A stretch of DNA of 64,000 nt from contig NZ_CP060296.1 of assembly GCF_014303735.1 (NCBI RefSeq), positions 1,933,501-1,997,500 on the forward strand, read 5' to 3'. The position numbers and the translations under genes are program-made. The DNA comes from Variovorax sp. PAMC28562. Its GTDB lineage: Bacteria; Pseudomonadota; Gammaproteobacteria; Burkholderiales; Burkholderiaceae_C. The notes beneath the pieces are model-generated. The model had not been told where the DNA came from. It did not search any database and worked only from the letters and a program-made list of their open reading frames with translations. Shown here piece after piece: positions 55,154-62,051 of this stretch (position 1 is the stretch's first letter; every line of letters starts with the position of its first letter).

Positions 55154-55483
55154 ATGGCTGCCGCTTACACCACATCTTCGCTTTCGCCTCTGTCGCTGCC
55201 GGTTCGGGCCGCCTCGGTTCCGCCGGCGGTGCGCCGCGGCGCCTGGCAGCTTCCGGTCGGTCAGGCAGCCAGTCTCAAGGCAGCGAGCACCAGCGTGTTG
55301 CGCGTGCGGCAAGGCCGGGTCTGGGTCACACGCGACGCAACCGACAAGTGGGGCAGCGAGGACGTCGTGCTGGCACCCGGCGAGTCGATGACGGTGAAAG
55401 CGGGTCAGCGCATCGTGATGGAGCCATGGGACGGCTTCGGCGCAACGTACACGTGGGACGCTGCCACGACGCTGGCGGGTTGA
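55154..55483 (+). CDS. DUF2917 protein
   Basis: 109 aa; ATG 55154 has AGGAG 7 nt upstream. The core QLPVGQAASLKAASTSVLRVRQGRVWVTRDATDKWGSEDVVLAPGESMTVKAGQRIVME reads as a small cupin-like beta barrel typical of DUF2917, which is frequently divergent from a LysR gene in Burkholderiales. The function is unknown; expression is presumably controlled by that regulator. Confidence 0.83.
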   Translation: MAAAYTTSSLSPLSLPVRAASVPPAVRRGAWQLPVGQAASLKAASTSVLRVRQGRVWVTRDATDKWGSEDVVLAPGESMTVKAGQRIVMEPWDGFGATYTWDAATTLAG

Positions 55484-55531
55484 ACCAACGTCGATGCCGT
55501 CCAGGGCGATGGTCGGGTCATTCGAGATCGC

Positions 55532-56398
55532 CTACCTGGCGGCGAGGTCGCGCAGATCGGTTTGATAAGCTCGCAGCCGTTGCACGGCCTTCTGGCGCTG
55601 CTCCGGTCGCGTGGCGTTGTGTAGCGTGGCGACGTACCGGCAGCCTTCTTCCAGCATGCCTTGTTGATAGTCGCGCCATGCACCGGGCCGAGGCTCGGCG
55701 ATGCGGTGCACGTAGGCGTGGATCACCGGTTGTGCGTCTGCGGCCGAGGTGTGCTCGGCATTGAACCTGCGCAGCAACACGAGCGCTTCCTGCTGGCGTT
55801 TGCGGCGCTCGGCATCGACCCGCTTCGCATCGAACATCGACTGCGCGGTGAGACGGTTCAAAAGGTCGCGCTGGTCGTTGTCCAGGCGGCCGTAGAAATC
55901 CTCGTTCTGTTCCAGAAACTTTTCGTAGCGCTTTTCCTGCTGCTGCGCCGGTGTGCGATCGACCCAGTCTTTCACGTACTCTGCGTCGTTCTTCGCGTAC
56001 TTACGCGCCAGGGTTTGCAACTGCGCCTCGTTCAGCGTGACGGCGAGCGCCGCGCCCGGCGCTTCCGCCCGTTCGGCTGCTGCGACCAGTCGCGTTCGGA
56101 CATCGGCCACCAGTTCGCACGCCTGCGCCGACGTGATGTCGTTGGGCGCCAGTGCCTCCGCTTTTTGCAGCACGGCGACGATCTTGGGCAACTCGGTTTC
56201 CCGATGCCAGGCGAGCAACGCCGTGAGGTCGTCCTTAGACTTGGGCGTCTGGGCCCCGCTGAAGTCGACATAGCTATCGAGCCACCAGTAGGCGACCTCG
56301 GGCAGGTTGTTGTAGGCGAGCTTGATGGCGCTGCAGCCGGTGAGCACGGCGCCGAACGCCAGCGCCGCGATAATTCCGCTCATCCGGGTGCAACGCAT
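55532..56398 (-). CDS. DUF6279 lipoprotein
   Basis: 288 aa. The lipobox is LTGC after a short hydrophobic stretch (IIAALAFGAVLTGC). The mature part starts SAIKLAYNNLPEVAYWWLDSYVDF, the DUF6279 hallmark, and is otherwise helical and charged (KRVDAERRKRQQEALVLLRRF). The function is unknown. Start uncertain: ATG 56398 gives Arg in the signal n-region; ATG 56416 overlaps the divergent glmU ATG by two bases, and ATG 56383 lacks positive charge. Confidence 0.78.
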   Translation of the reverse strand: MRCTRMSGIIAALAFGAVLTGCSAIKLAYNNLPEVAYWWLDSYVDFSGAQTPKSKDDLTALLAWHRETELPKIVAVLQKAEALAPNDITSAQACELVADVRTRLVAAAERAEAPGAALAVTLNEAQLQTLARKYAKNDAEYVKDWVDRTPAQQQEKRYEKFLEQNEDFYGRLDNDQRDLLNRLTAQSMFDAKRVDAERRKRQQEALVLLRRFNAEHTSAADAQPVIHAYVHRIAEPRPGAWRDYQQGMLEEGCRYVATLHNATRPEQRQKAVQRLRAYQTDLRDLAAR

Positions 56399-56414
56399 TC
56401 GGTAAAAAAGACGC

Positions 56415-57842
56415 ATGAATCAGATTCCGCAACAAGAGATCGACGAGCCGGTCGACGTCGTCGTAATGGCGGCCGGCCGCGGCACGCGCATGAAGAGCAG
56501 TTTGCCCAAAGTGTTGCACCGTCTGGGTGGGCGCGCGCTGCTCTCGCATGTCATCCAGACGGCCGCGCAAATCGGCGCTCGCAACGTGGTGGTGGTCACA
56601 GGCCATGGCGCGGCCGAAGTGGAGCAGGCCATCGGCAGCAGCAACGCCGCGGTGCCGATCCAGTTCGTGCGGCAGGTGCCGCAGCTCGGGACCGGACACG
56701 CCGTGCAGCAGGCGATGCCCGTGTTGCCCGACGACGGCACGGTGCTGGTGCTCTCCGGAGACGTGCCGCTGATCGGCGCCGATACGCTGCGCGCATTGCT
56801 CGAAACCAGCGCCGGCCGTCGGCTCGCGCTGCTGACGATCGAGTTCGATGACCCGACCGGCTATGGCCGCATCGTGCGCGATATCGATGGCGAGTCGGTG
56901 CAGGCGATCGTCGAACACAAGGACGCCGACGAAGAGCAACGCGCCATTCGGGAGGTTTACAGCGGCGTCATGGCCGTACCGGCCCGCCTGTTGAAAGACT
57001 GGCTCGCACGGCTGGACAACCGCAACGCGCAGGGCGAGTTCTACTTGACCGATATCGTGAAGCTGGCAGCCATCGACGGTGTGCCGGTGCTGGCGAAACT
57101 GACGACCGATGCCTTGCAGGTGGCCGGCGTCAACAGTCCGACGCAGTTGGCTGCGCTTGAGCGGGCCTGGCAATTGCGGCAGGCGTCCACCCTGATGGAA
57201 GCCGGCGTGCGGCTGGCCGACCCGGCGCGCTTCGATTTGCGAGGCACGCTGTTCTGCGAGGCCGATGTGGAGATCGACGTCAACTGCGTGTTCGAAGGTG
57301 CGGTCTCGCTGGGAGCGGGGGTGCGCGTCGGCGCCAATTGCGTGATCGCCAATGCGCGCATCGACACGGGCGCGGTGATTCATCCCTTCACTCACATCGA
57401 CGGCGAGAAGACGGGCGTGACGGTGGGCGCCGGCGCGCTGGTCGGACCTTTCGCGCGCTTGCGCCCCGGCGCACGGCTTGGGGCCGACGTGCACATCGGC
57501 AATTTCGTCGAGGTCAAGAACTCGACGCTGGCGGCGGGTGCCAAGGCGAATCACCTGGCCTACCTCGGCGATGCGACCGTCGGCGAGCGCGTCAATTTCG
57601 GCGCGGGCAGCATCACCGCCAACTACGACGGCGCTAACAAGCACCGGACCATCATCGGCGACGACGTGCACATCGGTAGCAACTGCGTGCTGGTCGCACC
57701 CATCACCATTGCCGCGGGCGGCACGGTGGGCGGCGGCTCGACGGTGACCAAATCGACGGAGCCGAATGTGCTGACCGTGTCGCGCGGACGGCAGGTGAGC
57801 TTCGGTGACTGGACGCGTCCCAAGAAGGCGCCGAAAGCCTGA
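56415..57842 (+). CDS. glmU: Bifunctional GlcNAc-1-P uridyltransferase / GlcN-1-P acetyltransferase
   Basis: 475 aa. It makes UDP-GlcNAc for peptidoglycan and lipopolysaccharide. N-terminal pyrophosphorylase: VVMAAGRGTRMKSSLPKVLH (LxxGxGTxM-type UTP loop), VLSGDVPLIGADTL, and EFYLTDIVKLA. C-terminal left-handed beta helix with hexapeptide repeats (VRVGANCVIANARIDTGAVI onward) and the acetyl-transfer region GAGSITANYDGANKHRT. glmS, the first enzyme of the same pathway, lies 634 nt further on, with an Lrp-type regulator between them. Confidence 0.96.
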   Translation: MNQIPQQEIDEPVDVVVMAAGRGTRMKSSLPKVLHRLGGRALLSHVIQTAAQIGARNVVVVTGHGAAEVEQAIGSSNAAVPIQFVRQVPQLGTGHAVQQAMPVLPDDGTVLVLSGDVPLIGADTLRALLETSAGRRLALLTIEFDDPTGYGRIVRDIDGESVQAIVEHKDADEEQRAIREVYSGVMAVPARLLKDWLARLDNRNAQGEFYLTDIVKLAAIDGVPVLAKLTTDALQVAGVNSPTQLAALERAWQLRQASTLMEAGVRLADPARFDLRGTLFCEADVEIDVNCVFEGAVSLGAGVRVGANCVIANARIDTGAVIHPFTHIDGEKTGVTVGAGALVGPFARLRPGARLGADVHIGNFVEVKNSTLAAGAKANHLAYLGDATVGERVNFGAGSITANYDGANKHRTIIGDDVHIGSNCVLVAPITIAAGGTVGGGSTVTKSTEPNVLTVSRGRQVSFGDWTRPKKAPKA

Positions 57843-57854
57843 GGCTCGGTGCAG

Positions 57855-58337
57855 TCAGGCCAGCGGCACCTTCGGCTCGAACTTGGCGCGCTTCAGGCTG
57901 AAGAACGCCTTCACGTTGCGCACGTTGGCGTCGGCAGAAAAGAGACGCTGCGCCAGCGCAAGGTAGCCGGGCATGTCGCGCGCCGCGACGATCAGCACGA
58001 AATCCGGCCCCGGCGACACGCGATAGCACTGCTGAACCGCGTCGTCCGAGACGACGCGCGCCTCGAAAGCATCGAGGGCTTCGGCGCCCTGCCGATCGAG
58101 CGAGATCTCGACCACTGCCTGCAAGCCATGTCCCAGTACCGGGGCCAGGCGATCGGGCGACAACAGGGCAATCTGGCGCTCGATGAAGCCGGCCTTGCGC
58201 AGGCGCTGCACGCGCCGGAGACATGTGGGTGGCGAGATGTGCGCATCGGCAGCGAGCTGTTGATTGGTCTGCGACGCGTCGCGCTGCAGGGCGTCCAAGA
58301 GGCGGAGGTCCAAGGCATCGAGTTCAATTGATTCCAT
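57855..58337 (-). CDS. Lrp/AsnC-family transcriptional regulator
   Basis: 160 aa. N-terminal helix-turn-helix (LDLRLLDALQRDASQTNQQLAADAHISPPTCLRRVQRLRKAGFI) and a C-terminal RAM/AsnC ligand-binding domain (VVEISLDRQGAEALDAFEARV, VSPGPDFVLIVAARDMPGY). Such proteins bind palindromes as dimers and sense amino acids. ATG 58337 lies inside an inverted repeat, suggesting autoregulation. It is divergent from glmS and convergent with glmU. Confidence 0.9.
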   Translation of the reverse strand: MESIELDALDLRLLDALQRDASQTNQQLAADAHISPPTCLRRVQRLRKAGFIERQIALLSPDRLAPVLGHGLQAVVEISLDRQGAEALDAFEARVVSDDAVQQCYRVSPGPDFVLIVAARDMPGYLALAQRLFSADANVRNVKAFFSLKRAKFEPKVPLA

Positions 58338-58408
58338 AATATCTAATATTATGGAATAAAAGTTCAATAACTATTGGCATTGAACTTTTATTTCATTTAA
58401 AATGAAAT
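58331..58408. promoter_or_regulatory. Three overlapping perfect inverted repeats between lrp-type gene and glmS
   Basis: Repeat 1: attccataatat (58331-58342), cta, atattatggaat (58346-58357), 12 bp perfect. Repeat 2: aataaaagttcaat (58355-58368), 10 nt, attgaacttttatt (58379-58392), 14 bp perfect. Repeat 3: atttcattt (58390-58398), a, aaatgaaat (58400-58408), 9 bp perfect. Consecutive repeats share 3 nt. The region is very AT-rich in a GC-rich genome and covers the regulator's start codon. Likely operators for the Lrp/AsnC protein and possibly glmS control. Confidence 0.75.
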
Positions 58409-58476
58409 TATGGAAACATCAATTTGTAGCAAGCGACTACGATTCCGCTTCTGAATCTACTTTTCAAGGCCTTCCC

Positions 58477-60366
58477 ATGTGCGGCATCGTCGGCGCGGCT
58501 TCCCATCGAAACATTGTTCCCATCCTGGTCCAGGGACTGCAGCGGTTGGAGTACCGGGGCTACGACTCCTGCGGCGTCGCGGTGCACGCCAACGGCCTGA
58601 CGCGGACGCGCACGACATCGCGCGTGGCCGACCTGGTGGTGCAGGTACATGACGACCATGTCGAGGGCCGAACCGGGATCGCGCACACGCGCTGGGCCAC
58701 GCATGGCGCGCCGGTCGTGCACAACGCCCATCCGCATTTCAGCCATGGTGCGGGCGAAGGCATCGACAGCCCCAAGCCGGCGCGCGTGGCGCTCGTGCAC
58801 AACGGCATCATCGAAAACCATGATGCATTGCGCGCCGCGTTGCAGGCCCGCGGCTATGTCTTTTCGAGCCAGACCGACACCGAGGTGATCGCGCATCTGA
58901 TCGACAGTCTTTACGACGGCGATCTGTTCGATGCGGTCAAGTCTGCGGTGTCGCAATTGCAGGGCGCCTATGCCATCGCGGTGATCTGCCGCGACGAGCC
59001 GCACCGTGTTGTCGGCGCGCGTGCCGGCTCGCCGCTCATCCTCGGCGTCGGCAAAGACGGAGCCGAGAACTTCCTGGCGAGCGATGCGATGGCGCTGGCC
59101 GGCGTGACCGATCAAATCGTCTATCTCGAAGAAGGCGACGTGGTCGATCTGCAGCCGGGCAAATACTGGATCGTGGACCGTGCGCACAAGAGCGTCGGTG
59201 CGAGCAAGCGACCGGTTCGCACCGTGCTGGCGCACAGCGGTGCGGTCGAACTCGGCCCGTATCGGCACTACATGCAAAAGGAAATATTCGAGCAGCCGCG
59301 CGCCATCGCCGACACGCTCGAAGGTGTCGAAGGCATCGTGCCGGAGCTGTTCGACGGCATCGGCCACGACGGCAAAACCGGCGCCAGCGCGCACCGCGTT
59401 TTCAAGGGCATCGACAAGGTGTTGATACTGGCGTGCGGAACCAGCTACTACAGCGGCTGCACTGCCAAGTACTGGCTCGAAGGCATCGCGAAAGTCCCGA
59501 CCCAGGTCGAGATCGCCAGCGAGTACCGCTATCGCGACTCGGTGCCCGACCCCAAAACGCTGGTCGTGACCATCACGCAATCCGGCGAAACCGCCGACAC
59601 GTTGGCCGCACTCAAGCACGCGCGCGCTCTGGGCATGGAGCAGACACTGACGATCTGCAACGTCGCGACCAGCGCCATGGTGCGCGAGTGCAAGCTGGCG
59701 TACATCACGCGGGCCGGCATCGAGATCGGCGTGGCGTCGACCAAGGCGTTTACGACCCAACTGGCTGGCCTGTTCTTGTTGACGCTCGCACTGGCAAAGG
59801 CCAAGGGGCGCCTCACGTCCGACGACGAAGCGCGCTACCTGAAAGAGATGCGGCATCTGCCCGTGGCACTGCAGTCGGTGTTGGCGCTCGAACCGCAAAT
59901 CATCGCGTGGTCTGAAGACTTCGCACGCAAGGAAAACGCCTTGTTTCTAGGCCGCGGGCCGCACTACCCGATCGCGCTCGAGGGAGCGCTGAAGCTGAAA
60001 GAGGTGACCTACATCCACGCCGAGGCCTATGCCGCAGGCGAACTCAAGCACGGCCCGCTCGCGCTGGTGACGAGCGAGATGCCGGTCGTGACGGTCGCAC
60101 CTAACGACGCGCTGCTCGAAAAGCTCAAGAGCAACCTGCAGGAAGTGCGCGCGCGCGGCGGCGTGCTCTATGTGCTTGCCGATGCCGACACGCGCATCGA
60201 GAACAGCGAGGGCCTGCACGTGATCCGCATGCCGGAGCACTACGGTGCGCTGTCGCCTTTGCTGCACGTCGTGCCGCTTCAGCTGCTGGCGTATCACACT
60301 GCCTGCGCGCGCGGGACCGATGTCGACAAGCCGCGCAACTTGGCCAAAAGCGTGACGGTAGAGTGA
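58477..60366 (+). CDS. glmS: Glutamine-fructose-6-phosphate aminotransferase
   Basis: 629 aa. It makes glucosamine-6-phosphate, the first step to UDP-GlcNAc. The N-terminal glutaminase domain starts MCGIVGAAS, where Cys2 must be N-terminal after Met removal; this fixes the start at ATG 58477 and rules out the 25-codon extension to 58402. HTRWATHG and the linker precede two SIS isomerase domains ([50 protein letters not shown]), ending [12 protein letters not shown] ribosome site AAGG lies 8 nt upstream. No glmS ribozyme is expected or seen in this Gram-negative context. Confidence 0.97.
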   Translation: MCGIVGAASHRNIVPILVQGLQRLEYRGYDSCGVAVHANGLTRTRTTSRVADLVVQVHDDHVEGRTGIAHTRWATHGAPVVHNAHPHFSHGAGEGIDSPKPARVALVHNGIIENHDALRAALQARGYVFSSQTDTEVIAHLIDSLYDGDLFDAVKSAVSQLQGAYAIAVICRDEPHRVVGARAGSPLILGVGKDGAENFLASDAMALAGVTDQIVYLEEGDVVDLQPGKYWIVDRAHKSVGASKRPVRTVLAHSGAVELGPYRHYMQKEIFEQPRAIADTLEGVEGIVPELFDGIGHDGKTGASAHRVFKGIDKVLILACGTSYYSGCTAKYWLEGIAKVPTQVEIASEYRYRDSVPDPKTLVVTITQSGETADTLAALKHARALGMEQTLTICNVATSAMVRECKLAYITRAGIEIGVASTKAFTTQLAGLFLLTLALAKAKGRLTSDDEARYLKEMRHLPVALQSVLALEPQIIAWSEDFARKENALFLGRGPHYPIALEGALKLKEVTYIHAEAYAAGELKHGPLALVTSEMPVVTVAPNDALLEKLKSNLQEVRARGGVLYVLADADTRIENSEGLHVIRMPEHYGALSPLLHVVPLQLLAYHTACARGTDVDKPRNLAKSVTVE

Positions 60367-60423
60367 CGGACGACGGTCAGAGGCGGGATGGAGCGATGAG
60401 AACAATCTGCTGCCGGTGTCGAG

Positions 60424-61155
60424 TCAGGCCGAGACCGAGATTGCGGCCGGGACCGGCATTGGCGCGAGTCGATATCCGGCTCCGTAGATCGTCTGCAAAT
60501 GCAGTCCATGGTCCTCGAGTGCAAGTCGACGGCGCATGATGAAGATCTGGTTGTCCAGAATGCGGGTGTTCATCGTTCTCAAGTTCTGGTTGGTCGCTTC
60601 GAGCAACTCGAATCGCGTCACGATGCGCCCAAGATTTCGAAACAAGGCGAGCGCCAGGCTGAAATGGTGCTCTTTCAGTTCGACGATTTGTTCGGGTGGC
60701 CCTGCGAAGACCACGACTGCGCTGTCGTGCAAAAACGTCCACTCGCCAAAGGTTTCTGCTGCGCTCCGTGCGTTGGTCGTCGGTGGCCGGAACCGGTTCA
60801 CCCGTGCCAGCATCTCTATCGGCCTGAACGGCTTGATGACGTAGTCGTTGGCACCCACTGTCAGTGCCTCGGCCACTTCGCGCTCCGACCCGCGCACGCT
60901 CAGCATGATCACGGGTGACATCGACTGCTGAAAGATGCGTAGCCAGCGAACGATGTTCAGGCTGGTCATTCCTTCGGTCGTCGAATCGAGGATAAGAAGG
61001 TCGAACTTCTCGCGGCCCAGTGCGCGACGAAGATCGTCGCCGTTGTAGAAGCGGGAGCAGATTGTCTCGGCGTGCGGAGACAGCACCGAATTTTCCAGAA
61101 TCGCGACCAGCGACTCCATTTGGACCGGCTCGTCTTCCAGAATCGCTATTCGCAT
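60424..61155 (-). CDS. Response regulator, OmpR-like with divergent winged helix
   Basis: 243 aa. Receiver: MRIAILEDEPVQMESLVAIL (acidic pocket), LLILDSTTEG with the phospho-Asp, IMLSVRG, VIKPFRP. The C-terminal DNA-binding half (HHFSLALALFRNLGRIVTRFELLEATNQ, LDNQIFIMRRRLALEDHGLHLQTIYGAGYRL) matches the OmpR effector but is more diverged than usual. ATG 61155 gives the canonical receiver start; the frame extends to 61296 without support. A broken paralogue lies at 61694-62051 and a CHASE2 kinase beside it, a likely partner. Confidence 0.85.
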   Translation of the reverse strand: MRIAILEDEPVQMESLVAILENSVLSPHAETICSRFYNGDDLRRALGREKFDLLILDSTTEGMTSLNIVRWLRIFQQSMSPVIMLSVRGSEREVAEALTVGANDYVIKPFRPIEMLARVNRFRPPTTNARSAAETFGEWTFLHDSAVVVFAGPPEQIVELKEHHFSLALALFRNLGRIVTRFELLEATNQNLRTMNTRILDNQIFIMRRRLALEDHGLHLQTIYGAGYRLAPMPVPAAISVSA

Positions 61156-61421
61156 GTTGACCCCGCCACAAACAAAGTAATGATGAAGTAATGATTTCAC
61201 GCTACCGGCGTCGATTGAAAACGTCCATGCGCTAGCGCACAGAACAGAGTCAGACGTGACCTGGCAGTACATCCGTCGGCTTGTGCAGTTGCGCACGGTT
61301 TGCCGTCCGCGTCGTTGCGGCGAGCGAGCCCTCTCCGCAAAGTGCCAACAAGGTCACGCGCAGGCGATGGCGTTTGCAATCCGCAGCGCCGATCATGGGA
61401 TTCCATCTTCCGGAGCTTTCC
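61156..61421. other. Intergenic region between the divergent regulator and small ORF
   Basis: 266 nt with no ORF I can support and no strong hairpin. It should hold the promoters for the response regulator on - and the small gene on +. Confidence 0.4.
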
Positions 61422-61610
61422 ATGAACAGCCGCACCCATCGAGTCCGCTACGCACGCACCGCCACGCGCCAGCCGTCGCGTACGGCCCAGATGCTCGCGC
61501 GCTGTATTTCTGCGCTTATTGGCGCGCCGGCCAAGGTCGAAAAGCGGGCGCAAGAGCGCTTTGCGGCGCTGGCTCCCGATCAGCGCGTGCGCGAAATGGG
61601 TGAGTGGTAG
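61422..61610 (+). CDS. Small basic hypothetical protein
   Basis: 62 aa from ATG 61422, which has GGAG 8 nt upstream. The product is rich in Arg (MNSRTHRVRYARTATRQ), has a short hydrophobic patch (MLARCISALIGA) and ends DQRVREMGEW. I do not recognise it. The frame is open further up to 61281 but without a ribosome site. Confidence 0.5.
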   Translation: MNSRTHRVRYARTATRQPSRTAQMLARCISALIGAPAKVEKRAQERFAALAPDQRVREMGEW

Positions 61611-61693
61611 CCGGATCGCTTTTCGCCGCGCAGAGATTTAGTGAGATTCAGTCAGGCGATTCGTCAACAATTGTAAATCGACGAGAGCCGAAC

Positions 61694-62051
61694 ATGCGTA
61701 CAGCGTTGTTTAAGGACGATTCCATCCAAATGAAGCTGTTGGTAAGAGCGCTGGACAGCATCCCGGGAATGACCCGCAACCATCTGCGACCGACAATTGC
61801 TCCACGAATTCGGCCTGACCATTCATCCCTTCGCAATTTGAGAAGTGGTCTCACGGGCCTATCTGCCGGACGCAACCAACCAGGGTTTGCAAGACGGGAA
61901 CAGCCACTTTTTGGATAACTCAATCTTGAAAGTGCGCCGAAAGTTGTCGGTGGTCGAAAAAAGTTTTCAACTGCAGACGGTCTGCGCAAAAGGGGTAGGT
62001 CTTTTGATGACGCACATCGGTTTGACGACTGGCGATGATGTCCCTGCATAG
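61694..62051 (+). pseudogene. Decayed response-regulator gene
   Basis: MRTALFKDDSIQMKLLVRAL at 61694 aligns with the first 20 residues of the intact regulator at 60424-61155 (MRIAILEDEPVQMESLVAIL). After about 25 codons homology stops. A second piece, with stop codons and a frame change between, reads LPDATNQGLQDGNSHFLDNS and ILKVRRKLSVVEKSFQLQTV, matching the end of the winged helix (LEATNQNLRTMNTRILDNQ; IFIMRRRLALEDHGLHLQTI). Most of the receiver and the start of the effector are missing. The gene cannot make a working regulator. Confidence 0.78.

Noticed and set aside
58374..58390. Sigma-54-like promoter (ttggcat-N5-tt) before glmS
   Set aside because: The -12 GC is missing and the match falls inside the second palindrome, which explains the bases better.
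58402..58476. N-terminal extension of glmS
   Set aside because: The catalytic Cys must be residue 2; the extension would block it and lies in the palindrome region.
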